Assembly (NCBI GenBank): GCA_013407085.1
Contig: JACCGJ010000269.1
Location: forward strand, 62,001 to 126,000
Length of the DNA stretch: 64,000 nucleotides
Reading direction: 5' to 3'
Source of the DNA: Atriophallophorus winterbourni
Taxonomy: Eukaryota > Platyhelminthes > Trematoda > Plagiorchiida > Microphallidae
Position 1 is the first letter of the stretch. The number at the start of each line of letters is the position of its first letter. The notes beneath the pieces were generated by a model. It was not told the origin of the DNA and did not search any database. It worked only from the letters and a program-made list of their open reading frames with translations. Below are positions 23,601 to 34,160 of this stretch, piece after piece. The translations under genes were made by a program, and so were the position numbers.

Positions 23601-26600
23601 GCCATCACCTTCGGATCCGTGTATTGCGTGGTTGGCTTAAGATTCTGTTGATTTAATTAAATCATTTGAGACCTATACAATAATCTTAGTCTTCACAATC
23701 CACTTGCGGTTGCCCCAAACTAGGATGTGTTAACCAAACAAAATGGCAGCTGCTCTTCCAAGCCTCTTCCGCATCAAGCGAGAGGTAATCCGCGAAAGTT
23801 GGACTAATATATGTGAAATGATGCACTGATTTGAGCTGTTAGTATTTGACAGTGATATTTGTATACGATCCAATCTCTTGATGCTAAATTTCAGCCAAAA
23901 TGCTTCGATGGCCGACGTAAAACAGCTCATTAGTGACGGGAGGTGTTCTTGGGAGTAAACTATAACAGCTGCATTTTAGGCAAACAACAGGTCACCGATT
24001 AGCACATTCCATACATTTGCTTGTGTTATCGACCGGTTAAGTTTGACAAGCTTGCCATCGCATGCTTTATGTTCCCAAGCTCCATCATCAGAGCAAAATA
24101 AAAGCTGAACAGCGTGATAGCAAGTATACCTAATTCTAAAACCTGGCGAATTTAATTGGCTTCTAAATTGTAAATTTTTAAATGACCTTCTGTCCAGAAC
24201 GGAACAAAACAACTAGTTTGTTTGGTATTGGGGGTAACATATGCAATTAAGTATTGCGAAAAGTTCCTCCTTGTCGTCGCCAAATAGATAAAAAAACATC
24301 TTATTACGCCGTTTTCACAAGATTTTTTGAAGTTTTCTCGGGGGAAGACCATGTCAATAGTTGATCTTTTCCTGCGGAAGAAACATTGATTTTCGGAATG
24401 AAATCTACCATCTCAAACTTGTTTCCTGATGTGTACGATTTTGACAAACAATTTACCTACAACATTAGGATAGGACATTACTCTGTCATTCTTGTTGTAG
24501 CATCGATCAGTCGTATTCTTAATTAGCGTGATCATCTTGGTATCGTATTTTGGGGCACACCTTCTGCCAGCACTGAAGAACAATCGAAGGAATGACTACG
24601 TTATTTCTGTTTCACAGTGTTTGATGAGCTCAAATGGTAGCTAGTCATTTTGTTTAAATTTATGGAAAATATTCAAACTGATATTACGTCAAAACACAAA
24701 GCTCATTTAGAAAGACGCATAGTTCGAGAAAATCAATAACATCTGCACGTGTTTGTAACGCAAATTATGTTTTATAAATATCAATCTCAACGTAGTAAGC
24801 CGATTGCAAAGCATTGTTCTGAAAGTATCAAAGACATTGAATAAGTGATATTTTAATTAACGTCTATGAAACTAAATTTTCAACGTTATTTCCAGGGCTG
24901 GACTTCAGAGAGATTAGTAAGTTTTATTTGGAGGCATATTTAAATAAATCTTCTTCGGTCCACGTTTTACCATCCATTACCTACCAATTTAATAACGCCG
25001 ACGACGTGTAACTGAACGGGAACGGCTTATCGATGTGTGGGTAGTTTGAGAGATTGTTCCTCTCGAATCGGACTATTTAATCACTTAAAAGTCGGAGGAG
25101 CAAATAAAAACATGCGACTCCGATGCATATACAAGGTGGAGATCGACGAACGACAACAACGAATGCCAATTTCAAAGTTACATTTAAAATATGTAAAGTT
25201 AAACCACAACATGATTTTGGACCTTCTTGCTAAATTAAAGATACTGGCCATGACACTAACAACATTTAATTTACAACATTTCAAGTCTAATCCACATATT
25301 CAATTCTTCAAGACTGATTGATCCTTATAATTTATAAAGAATTTCAGTGAATGATTAAGTATAAGAAAGAAGTTTTGAAATGAATTATTAAAAAATGCTT
25401 ACTTGAAATTAGGGAAAAAATGTAGCACTAAATTCATACATTCCGTTCAAAAATTTACTATCAGAATATCTTCATATCATGGTTCAAAGTGATTCAAAGT
25501 GATTCAAAGTTGTAATGGTCTGAAAAGCATTTAGCTTAACAATAACCATAGGATGGAGTTATGAGGTATATACAATAAAAAAGAAGAAGAACAGGGAAAC
25601 TCATGTAGTGTAAATCGTATCAAAATTTGGGTTGTCTCTCAAGTATTTGTCCAAATTAGTTTTAAAAATATCCAGGTTGGCTGAGTGTGTAACAGTAGAG
25701 GGGAGGGTGTTCCATGTGAAACTTACACGTACAGCATACGAATATCTTCGACAGTTCAGTCTTGAAGTGGGAATAAGCACTGTAAGTTCATGTTTCCGAC
25801 TGGCACGGGGTGGCGAGCGTGTGAAAAGTTTGGACAAGGGATGGTTAGGGACGTGCATAATATTGTACATCAGTATGAGGTCACCTCTTAGTCGATGACA
25901 GCGAAAGTCGAAAAGATTGAAACTCCTCAAACGTTCTTCATATGGTTTAGCAGCTAGTCCGGGTACAAGCTTTGTGGTTCGGTGGTAAATACGCTGCAGA
26001 AGATTGATGTCTTTCTGAATCCAGGGTGACCATCCTGAACAGCGTACTCCATAGCTGGTCTCATATAGGTGTTCATGATACGAGGTACTGACTAACTGGA
26101 GAATCTGCCGAAAATTCGTCTCAATAACGCCAATACTTGTGACGTATTTTGTAAGCCGCTTTGCACTGCAGTGAAGTCTTCAGACTTGAACTGGTCCAAA
26201 CACTCAAATCCTTCTCTTCAGTTGTCCAGACTAGTTGGTGGGACCCAAGAGTGTAGTTATAATTCACAGTCTTTCCTATGTTTAACACCTTGCACTTTCG
26301 GAAGTTGAAGGGTAGTTTGTTTCTCAGAGACAAATCGTGCAATTTGTTTAGATCCTTCTGAAACGTTTCACAGTCATCATTTGTACGTATGCTTCTCCAA
26401 AGCTTTATATCATCTGCAAATAACATAATCTTGCATTTAACACGCTCGTGAATGTCGTTTGTGTAGATCAAAAACAAAATCGGTCCGAGGACCGAACCCT
26501 GTGGCACTCCGCTCGTAATTTTAAATGATTTCGATAAAGCGCCGTCCACTCTGACTTGCGCACTCCTGTCGCGTAAATAGTTTTCTAGCCAAGCAAGAAG

Positions 26601-29600
26601 TTTTCCTGTTATCCCGTGTAATTCAAGTTTCTGGATTAAAATACTATGATTGACGCGGCCGAAAGCCTTTGGCATGTCTAAAAAAGCATGCGTGGATGGA
26701 GTAACCATTGTCCACACACTCAGTCCAGTCGTTTAAGGTGAGCAAGAGGTTAGATAGACATAAGTGATGTTTCCTGAAATCGTGCTGTTCAGTCGCAAGC
26801 AGTCTATTGTTTTCGAGGTGATGGGTGATCTTTTCCGCTACTAAACTCTCTAGCACTTTAGAAATTACTGGCAACAACGTAACTGGTCTATAGTTCGCAG
26901 CGTCAGATCGACTCCCGCCCTTGTAGATTGGTGTGATGATACCAGATTTCCGTTCCGCGAGAACGATACTATTTTCTAGCGAAATTTGGAATAACGTGTT
27001 GAGTGGACCACACAATGAGGATGCGCATCGTTTGAGGATGAAAGGAGTGATTCCATCTGCTCCTGGTGACTTTGCTGTATTCAAACGAAGAAGTCTGAGC
27101 ATGACACACTTATTGTTTATGGAGATTTCATTTGGTATTTCATTCGAAAAGCCGATCGAAAGCGGCGTAAGATGCACTGATTCCTTGAGGCTAAAAACTT
27201 TGCAGTAGTAACCTGCAAGAACTTCAGCAGCCTCGAACGCAGTCGTAGTTAGACGATGAGGTGTGCGTAGTGCTGAGATTCCCGGCTTAATTTTTGATGT
27301 AGCGTTAACGATCTGGTACAGGACTTTGGGATTCCGCTCCATTATGGTCAGCAGTCTTGTCTGATGAGATTGCTTGCCCTCGGTGATAAGAGAGGTGACC
27401 TTGTTCCTCAACAGACGATATGATTCCCAATTATATGGCATCGGATTCTGGACATAGTTTCTCCATGCATCGTTGCGTATCTTAATCCACTTCCTTATGC
27501 GGCTTCACAACGTGAAGGTTAATCGTTTTTTCGCTGTCTCAGGCACAAATCTGGAATGTAGGTTTATTTCATCACACAGATTCTCTATGAAGTATACCCA
27601 AGAATGATGCACGTCCGTGGTGTCTGGTTTCCAGTCAGAAATCGTTCGGAGAGCATTGTGAAGACTTCCAATATCCAGTTGTAGTTTTGTTTTGTTGATG
27701 TCGTTCATTCTCTCAGCTTGACAAACATAATCGAATAAGAGGACCAGGTGGTCGCTAGAACCCAATGGAGTTTCGTAGCCGAGATTTTCGACGGCGTGTT
27801 CCTCACTCGTTGGTATTAGATCCAGGACGGATGGCATGTTACCGTCTCTATATCTAGTGTTATCAAATACGTGGTTATAAAAAGGAATATCAAAGATCAG
27901 TTCTTAAAACGCATCGTCGAGCGAATTCGTCGGAAGAGCGTTTTTCTTCATCAAGTTTGGAAGGTTGAAGTCTCCCATAAACAGGAGTGGCGTTTGAAAT
28001 CTGGCAGCTAGAAGTCGAAATTTCTGGAGTAGTTTAACATTGTGCGCGTCACTTGCGCTTGGAGCCCGATAAATCACGCCAACAATGCAATCATCTCCAG
28101 TTGTCAGCTTTATTGAGTACCACAGAGTATCCTGTACACGTAGGTCAATATCTTCAATTTCTCTGCAGGATAACTGTTGGTTGTAGTAAAGTGCTACGTC
28201 ACCGCCGCGTCCCGTACGGTATTGACGGAGAAGAGACATTCCTTTCAATGCCAATTCATTGTCTGATAAATGAGGTTCAAACCATGTTTCGGTAATTGCA
28301 ACTAAGTCCGGTGAATGCTGTGTACATACGGTATCAAGCTCCTGTATTTACACAGCACTCACCGGACTTAGTTGCGAGATAAATATGGTCGTAGGTTTTC
28401 AACAAAAAAACACAATATAAACAAAGATGTATAAACAACCTGCTTTATAAAGCTCTTTCGAAATGTGTTACGAAACATGTGATCGAACCCCGATCAAGCC
28501 TATCCACCGATTTTTGACTATCGTTGCGAGCGCTGCCATGAAGATTGTTGCTCCCGAATCAGACTGTTTAGGTATTCGAAAAGCTGTGGCAAATCAACCA
28601 ATCATGCGATTGTCATGTACATCTATGGTTTACATCGTACGAAGTTCTACATGTTTTACTAGGTCAAGAATTTTCAATTCATTGTATGAGTATGACCAAA
28701 TTCGATTCAGCTTAATAGACTTTCGTCACTTTGATTTTTGTAAATATATTTCCATAATGTGAAATTTTCCATTGTTCCAAAAGTTTGAAAGACGAATTTA
28801 AAATGTGAGTGTGTATAAATACAGAACCAGTTTTGCAATGTTCTCAATTTTGATTGAATTCAGCATCCATTGCCTTGCAAATGTAAAACTCGAAGAATTA
28901 TAAACGTTTTCATAATGTGAATGCAGTAACCTTTACCGATTTTTTTTAATATTTTAATAAATGATAAATAACATGTTTTACCAAACTTCAGTACAATATA
29001 TCCCATGTTAATCCGCTTACTTTAATTGAACATTACGGTGAAGTTTTCAATTGTAAATGAGGCATTTGCGTAACGAAATGGAATTGATACCACATATGTG
29101 ATTAAATATTGCTTGTTAAAAATGTTGATATTACACAACATCACATATTTTTAAACTATGAATGTTTGCTATAGAATCCACAAACAGAAAGTTTGGTGAG
29201 TTGTATTAGTAATTAGAAGTCGTTCTTAATACTCTATGGAAACTATTAATGTGTATATACTTTCTACAGCGATTATACAAATGCCATTCTAATAATGACA
29301 TCATTTAAATCGGTTAAAATTCTTTCACTAGAATAATCAAAGATTTCCAAAATGAAAAAAACAATTTGTTATCAAACTACAACTTTGCATTTATCTTGTT
29401 GAATTTGCAATTTTATTTGATGAGGCTTAAGTAATGTACTAAATCGCAAATAAATAATTTGATAGAGACTTAATGAAAGGAAATGTTAACTATTACTATT
29501 AGCTCCATATAAATTTATGTATTCAGTTATGAGAAAGTGTTTGAACCAATTATGTATGCAATTCAATCCACATAAGAATGTATTGCTATTCGGACAGATT

Positions 29601-32600
29601 CTCTCAATTGTCTGTCAAAGTCGAAATATTTTAAGCCCAGCGAAAGAAGACGCTTTTGAAAACATACAAAAGCTAATTTTATAGCAAACGTGAAGCTTTA
29701 CGGAAAGCGTAATTGATCAAAAATGACCGTCGGAAATACACTTTTATATTTTAATTGAAAAGTCCCTAATGTAGTTTTAAAGACCACCAGATAATTAAAT
29801 TGATTTATTTACAAGCATTTAAATTCTTACTACAGGTTCCGTGACTACACGGAAATGTGAGTTTTAATGAAAATGAAAATATATTTTAAATTATATAAAT
29901 AATTACGTATTGATTTAAAATGTGTGATTACTACCACCGTTGCTTCTACTACGAAAAAGACTTTGTGAAACCTTGTGGGAAATGGGGTTTAAACTACAAA
30001 GGATGCCTCCTAGGGTTTTACTCGGTTATCCTGTAACGTGGATGGGATGCGATTGAATTATTTCGTTACCTTTAGCTCAAGTAATGTTCAAACATTCAGC
30101 TTGCCAGATTTTGCGTAGTACAGCGGATGTATTTTTAATTAAAGTGACACTGGCTTGGGCTGTATACATTAACCGCGTTTATTCATATCGCTTTATTGGA
30201 TTAAGACCATAAAATAAAAAAATGTTCAATGACAAAATATAAATGTTATAAATTAAAGTTGTTTGGAAAAGGGATTAAAGCTGCACGAATATCACAGCAA
30301 ATTATTTCTAAAAAGGAAAACATGAATGGAAAATAAATAATCATAATATCTGTAATGTGAAACTTTATCATCGTTCCCTCTGCAATTCACATTATTTTTT
30401 GCTCTTACCATAGTTTGCTCATATATCGTAGTTTGTGAGTTGATTATTCTAAAGTATTAATTAGCAAATGTACATCGCCAAATGCACGTTAATTCAAACT
30501 GTTTTTCGTTTTAGGTCGGTGGCCCAAGGAGATATGTAAGAACCGTTTAATTTCGGTGTTCACTCCATCATCCAAATGCATTTCAATATTTCTTTGTAAA
30601 TCTCCTTCACAGTGAAAAGTTGTTAGAGGAAGTGTAAGTCATAACAGTCTATTTCTGATTTTCCATTTATATGATGAAAAGTTCATATTTAAATTCGAGT
30701 GTTGTGGAGTATTCACACACACGGACGCCGTTTTCATTTACGTACACACGTAACGTAGTTATGGTTTACTGATACTTAATCGTCGACACTTAAACCCTAG
30801 AAACTTAACCGCCAGACATTTAATCCCCAGACATTTAACCCAAAAGTCACTTCATCCCCAGTCACTTAATCTTCAGTCAGTCAGTTTGATAACTTCTGAA
30901 GAATCCGCATATTTCAGCATCTTTCTTCGTCTGTTTGATATGAACCCCACCACTTGTGTGAAGAACGGAGACCGTATGCTTTCGGCAATCCTTTCGCAAA
31001 CCGCTAAGAAATGTCCACATGGTGGAATGTTGGCAAGAAAAGAGTGACTGTAATGCATCATTCAACGGCACAATCATGAGGCGTAAACCATCGTCTGCCT
31101 CATTATCTACTTTCATCTTTCGTCTTTTTCTTTGCATGTTATGACATCTCGAGCAATTCAGCGATACTCAACTACAGAAAGATTGACTTTCTCAAAATCA
31201 GAAGTTATCAAACTGGGGATCAAATGTCTGGTGATTAAGTGTCTAGGGATTAAGTGTCGACGATTAAGTGTCTGAGGATTAATTGTCTGACGATTAATTG
31301 ACAGGACAGCCGCAGATATATAAGAAAAAACATTAATTCCAGCTGTGCACACAGTCTTCGTATTTGCGAATAGCAGTTGTTTCTATACAATTATCTATGC
31401 TAAAACATGTGGCGATGCATTATCCATAGTAATTGAAATCAAGTGCATATTTGATTCTTTAAAGATAATTGGCAATTTTCGATTATCAGCCTTGCAGGAA
31501 ATAAGTGAGTAATGCTTTGTGTATTTTGCACGTTTTTTCGGAATGATGATTCTCATTTCTCATTGAGAAAATCCAGGAATTGCAAAAGTTTTCTTGTCAT
31601 TAAACACGCATGTTTGACGTATTTATAAAAGCAATTGTTTTATGTTAATGCTAAAAACTGCATGCTTTATTCCTGATTGTTTCCTTTAAGTCTTCCTAGT
31701 AAGTTAATAGGTTTACCAGGGAATATTGATAAACTCTTCAGAGGAATATGCTATTCGAAAATCGAAAGCAGACTTGTAGATCCTAAACAAACTCAGATAG
31801 CGTAGATAACTGCGAATAAAACCGCATAAAATATGCTTCACCGTAGACGGAACAATATAAATCAATAAAAATAGTTCAATGCTACGTCAACGTTGGAATG
31901 CAATGAAACAATATTGCTTGTCCAGCGAAGAACATTCACAAATTCAGAAAACTTATTTCACCGCGGATTTTCAAGGATTCAAGGATTCATGGTTATAAAA
32001 GTTAATACTTTACAACACCACAGGATTATGGTATGAATAAAAACATGAAAAATACAATGGTGTGAAAGCAATAGAGAATATCAAATATAAGGCTCAAGAA
32101 TGATGTTTGTTTGCAAGTGCAAATCCAATTTCGCTTCAAAAATCGCCAGGCAAGGAGAGTCCACTACATGTTGGGGTAGGGAATTCCGAAGAAATATAGC
32201 ACGTGCGGCGAATAAAATGGCGCCGACAGTCAATACGGGAACTTGGAACGTAAAGGGATAAGGTATGACCGCGTGTCACTTGCCCGTCACACAAATTAAG
32301 TAAGTGTTTTAGTGTCCTTTAGTATCCACAATTCTATAGGTCAAAATAATGTCGCGTCGTATCCTCGTTTGGATAGAGTCACATAGACCCAGATGTCGCA
32401 ATCTTTCGGTGTACGGAACATTGCGAAGACCTATCACGATTTTAACGAAGAGAGCAATATCCTTTCGCAGCCGAAAAGCCCAGTCCTCTACCGCATACTC
32501 CATCGTAGTGCGAAGGTAGACATTCATTATTCTTGGTAACGTTACCAGAGAGAATCTTCCAAATATTCTTCGAAGGATACCTAACAATCTGTTGGCCCGT

Positions 32601-34160
32601 CGATATATATTCTGTCAGTACACAGTTTTCGTTTATGTTTCCACTAATCCACACTCCAAGATCTTTCGTGGATAATTTTGATAATGTGATAATCATTATG
32701 AGATGGACATCACTTCTAAAGAAACATTGATACTAAATTTCGGAAATAGCCAAATTCATCAACCCTTAATGACGTCAAATTCTGCAGCGGTATCTACAGA
32801 GTTTAAAATGATCAAGGAATAACTGTAATCAGTTGATAGTAAGTGAAACATTTGAGCAAAATGAAAGCAATAAACAAAGTTCGCTGCGTAAATTTGTGTG
32901 CCATAATAGAACGACATCTCATATATTCATCCAGTAAAACTATTTGACTAATATTGAGGGTGGATTTCATGAGTAAATGAGAATTGGCAAACTGAATTTA
33001 TTTCCATGTGATACCTAAACTTGAACTACAGAATTGCTTTTACGAAACGTCTGTGCCAGAGGCGAGATGATACCAAAATATGTTAACAGATGCATAGCAA
33101 ATTTTTATTTCATGATAAATAACAACGTTTTCGATTAAATTCACCATATTATCATGATAAACATATTTTCGATTGGCGTTCAGTTGAACTTGCTGAACCG
33201 ATTGATAAACTCATTAAGTTCTTCTTCTGAATAGACGGCAGGAGGACTACAGTCCGTGAAAGCCGCTTCACCTCCCGTGTCTCTGCTATCTCAGCGTAGA
33301 TTCCTCACGAGGAGTTACTGAGCTGGAAGAGTAGGCGAATCGCGCAGGATAGCGGGAAGTTCACCGTCCAATATGCGTTTAAACTGCTCTTCGGTGACTG
33401 CCCCAATTGCATCAGCGGAGAGTGCATTCCAAATAATGACCACTCTGGTCGACAGAGTAAACGATGGCTTCAGGTGTTCCGTTCGGCGCTTCTGCAACTT
33501 CAGCGAATGACCTCTAGTTCTGGAGTCCGTGGATACCGAAAAGAAATGTTGAAGTTCCGTTCCGTAATATCCAAGCAGGATTCTCCGCGTGACCAGCAAA
33601 TCATATCGCATTCTTCGATATTACAGTGGGAATAGTTTGAGTTCCCGCAATCTGTCGTCATAGGGAATACGAAATATACCCCTCACGCACTTGGTAGCCC
33701 TTCTTTGGACTTTCTCCAGTCGATCCTTCTCCCCTTTTGTTAACGAATAGTTCAACGGAAGCCAAAATTCTGATATTGGTCTGACGTGAGAGCTATACAG
33801 AACTTGAAAATCTTTGGGATTTATCTCTAAGAAGGATCGTCTCAATGCCCACCACATGCGTGTGTGCGTTTAAAAGCTACATGATGGGATGTATATTTTC
33901 GCTACTGAGTCTTATCAAATAATTGAAATAATTTGAATTTCCAGGTTGGAACTCCTGGACGTCTTGAGTTAGTAAGTGCATAAATGTCTTAATGTTATTT
34001 TATATGTTCGACACATTATAACAAAAATGTATTTGTTTACAATAGCGATGACGCGGATCGCTATCTGTGAGTTTATAAAATCTAAAATTTAAAAGTGTAC
34101 ATTGTTAAATATGCAATAAAACTATTTTTCGGTTTCTAGAAATGAAGCATCGGAGAAGTT
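17043..34160 (+). CDS. Micro-exon gene (MEG) encoding a small secreted protein; 3' end not defined
   Basis: Exons I support: 17043-17082 (MNRLLIFAFTIAV), 17208-17226 (PFAFGE), 18001-18021 (WPTETD), 18093-18113 (YDLQNK), 21041-21061 (IGHYRH), 21704-21724 (FGNSQR), 22156-22173 (TLYQA), 22646-22666 (EMEHKP), 22894-22914 (MDRLFA), 22991-23011 (FSSNKL), 23126-23146 (IIDKTQ), 24896-24916 (AGLQRD), 29175-29195 (IHKQKV), 29836-29856 (FRDYTE), 30515-30535 (SVAQGD), 30613-30633 (EKLLEE), 33945-33971 (LELLDVLS), 34046-34066 (DDADRY), 34140-34160 (NEASEK). Each follows a T-rich AG acceptor and precedes a GT donor, mostly GTAAGT or GTGAGT. From exon 3 on every exon is 18, 21 or 27 nt and enters and leaves in phase 2, so any subset can be joined in frame. 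This is the known architecture of schistosome MEGs, whose variable secreted products come from exon skipping. The exons together spell a signal peptide followed by hydrophilic, charged segments. Introns range from 71 nt to 4.3 kb. No terminal exon is secure. I cannot assign a MEG family number. Confidence 0.85.
18230..18825 (+). mobile_element. 5'-truncated CR1 element in a MEG intron
   Basis: An uninterrupted 154-codon frame (18246-18710) encodes the C-terminal end of a CR1 reverse transcriptase: MEYSIQAWVPWLRKEIELLD, IYHRATKLVPRYR, and IRRNYFSLRICFTWNYLPEE. It ends in a 3' tail of TTTCTGAG repeats at about 18798-18825. The subfamily differs from the unit 2/3 element in sequence and tail motif. 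It lies in the MEG intron between 18113 and 21041, in the sense orientation. Confidence 0.85.
18826..19996. other. Intronic sequence with no supported feature
   Basis: Part of a MEG intron. A plus-strand open frame at 19327-19605 has no recognisable domain. A (TAT)n microsatellite lies at about 19134-19165. CATTAAATCGAGAGACAAA at about 18883 resembles CATTAAATCGAGAAACATA at about 18146, on the two sides of the CR1 element. It is not adjacent to the element's ends, so it is not a clean target-site duplication. Confidence 0.4.
19997..20501 (+). CDS. Possible additional MEG exons (20, 21 and 4 nt)
   Basis: Candidate exons are 19997-20016 (after TTTTTAACAG, before GTGAGT), 20420-20440 (after TTATTCCAG, before GTGAGT) and 20498-20501 (after TTGACAG, before GTGAGT). 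They are individually asymmetric (phase 2 to 1, 1 to 1, 1 to 2) but together total 45 nt and restore phase 2. They would read IKCGME, KTKPKD and Ala, with no stop. The first two have good splice sites. The 4-nt exon is the weakest. The known exons on either side also join in frame without them. Confidence 0.4.
20520..20609. repeat. (TA)n microsatellite
   Basis: Long ATATAT runs broken by short interruptions. They directly abut the 3' end of the zinc-finger retroelement fragment on the minus strand (20610-20955) and may be its simple-repeat tail. Confidence 0.8.
20610..20955 (-). mobile_element. 3' end of a non-LTR retrotransposon with a C-terminal zinc finger
   Basis: The minus strand reads WEELALDRSHRRHFVKHC, LAAERRSRRRRA, and then DFHCHRCRRDCSSRIGQFSH followed by SKSC, a C-C-H-C finger typical of the C-terminus of RTE-like and related LINEs. 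It ends with a short TSMVDIDRRRP-like tail region near 20620. Related pieces are at 25030-25095 (+), 28480-28700 (+) and 40130-40345 (-). Only the last ~110 codons are present. Confidence 0.7.
20957..21985 (+). repeat. MEG two-exon segment, duplicate A
   Basis: About 1.03 kb holding the micro-exons 21041-21061 and 21704-21724. It recurs at 29093-30110. Introns and flanks match at roughly 95% or better by eye, for instance throughout 21070-21300. The two exons match far less. The second exon here has a weaker donor (GTGACT) than its duplicate (GTGAGT). Confidence 0.9.
23500..24890. other. MEG intron sequence with no supported feature
   Basis: Intron between the exons at 23126 and 24896. Several short frames exist on the minus strand (23730-24352), but I recognise no domain. 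I looked for further 3n micro-exons with good splice sites and found none I can support. Confidence 0.4.
25030..25095 (+). mobile_element. Zinc-finger fragment of a non-LTR retrotransposon
   Basis: The plus strand reads LRDCSSRIGLFNHLK, the second half of the C-terminal finger seen at 20610-20955. The remainder is too degraded to follow. Confidence 0.5.
25470..28375 (-). mobile_element. Nearly full-length CR1-clade retrotransposon in a MEG intron
   Basis: Minus-strand element whose 3' end is at about 25480, with (TTGAATCACT)n tail repeats. Its 5' end is at about 28375, where a 27-bp snap-back inverted repeat sits. It carries both the endonuclease and the reverse transcriptase. It lies antisense inside the 4.26-kb intron between the exons at 24896 and 29175. 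A second copy of the same subfamily is at 44602-46270. Confidence 0.9.
25601..28300 (-). pseudogene. CR1 endonuclease/reverse transcriptase, frameshifted
   Basis: Endonuclease segments: NELALKGMSLLRQ and YRAPSASDAHN, then FMGDFNLPNL (28254-27904), and GSSDHLVLLFDYV with the SDH motif (27837-27505). Reverse transcriptase segments: APGADGITPFILK and NYRPVTLLPVISKVLE (27441-26644); motif A FLDMPKAFGRV, motif B SGVPQGSVLGP and motif C LFADDIKLW (26717-26121); C-terminal NLFDFRCHRLRGDLILMYN (25930-25601). Frame breaks fall near 27870, 27490, 26690 and 26110. The KAFDRV part of motif A reads KAFGRV here. It is a dead copy. Confidence 0.85.
28480..28700 (+). mobile_element. 3' end of a zinc-finger non-LTR retrotransposon
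   Basis: The plus strand reads FDYRCERCHEDCCSRIRLFR followed by YSKSCG, the same C-terminal finger as at 20610-20955. A TSMVYIVRSST-like tail follows. Confidence 0.6.
29093..30110 (+). repeat. MEG two-exon segment, duplicate B
   Basis: Duplicate of 20957-21985 with micro-exons 29175-29195 and 29836-29856. Introns are almost unchanged. The exons differ from their counterparts at 12 of 21 and 7 of 21 positions and encode IHKQKV versus IGHYRH and FRDYTE versus FGNSQR. Both keep length, phase and working splice signals. Confidence 0.9.
30772..31305 (-). mobile_element. Degenerate MULE-type DNA transposon with inverted arrays of 15-bp repeats
   Basis: About seven degenerate 15-bp repeats (ACATTTAATCCCCAG type) lie at 30772-30880. 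About six copies of the reverse complement (GGGATTAAGTGTCTG type) lie at 31213-31302. A 19-bp stretch is perfectly inverted between the two ends (30775-30793 and 31250-31268). Between them the minus strand encodes a transposase remnant. The whole is only about 530 bp, so it is an internally deleted copy. It sits in the MEG intron 30634-33944. Confidence 0.75.
30950..31137 (-). pseudogene. MULE transposase C-terminal remnant
   Basis: The minus strand reads LNDALQSLFSCQHSTMWTFL then SGLRKDCRKH, and further on SGGVHIKQTKK. This matches the general pattern of the C-terminal helical region of MULE-type transposases (N..W..ALQ..., HPTxWxFLxxLRKD, then a basic KKxY-like segment). The catalytic DDE core is missing. 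Identification rests on recalled family pattern, not on a search. Confidence 0.6.
31490..31504 (+). CDS. Possible 15-nt MEG exon
   Basis: After GATTATCAG and before GTGAGT, 15 nt read LAGN in phase 2 and leave phase 2. The acceptor lacks a strong pyrimidine tract, and an alternative acceptor 8 nt downstream would give an in-frame stop. Splicing from 30633 straight to 33945 is also in frame. Confidence 0.3.
   Translation, partial: PCRK
31965..32800 (-). mobile_element. 5'-truncated CR1 fragment in a MEG intron
   Basis: The minus strand reads KDLGVWISGN, LGILRRIFGRFSLVTLPRIM, TMEYAVEDWAFRLRKDIALF and TERLRHLGL, the C-terminal third of the CR1 reverse transcriptase, with frame breaks. It ends at a (TTGAATCC)n tail at about 31970-31985. 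Confidence 0.8.
33200..33870 (-). mobile_element. CR1-like C-terminal fragment, different subfamily
   Basis: Two minus-strand frames, 33857-33621 and 33611-33315, are split by a frameshift. They read SSHVRPISEFWLPLNYSLTK, RLEKVQRRATKCVRGIFRIP, YDLLVTRRILLGY, and a C-terminal IIWNALSADAI segment. The order matches CR1/Jockey C-termini, but the sequence is clearly different from the other CR1 copies here. Confidence 0.75.

Noticed and set aside
31691..31698. 8-nt candidate micro-exon before GTAAGT
   Set aside because: It would shift the phase to 1, and the next supported exon (33945) then hits an in-frame stop.
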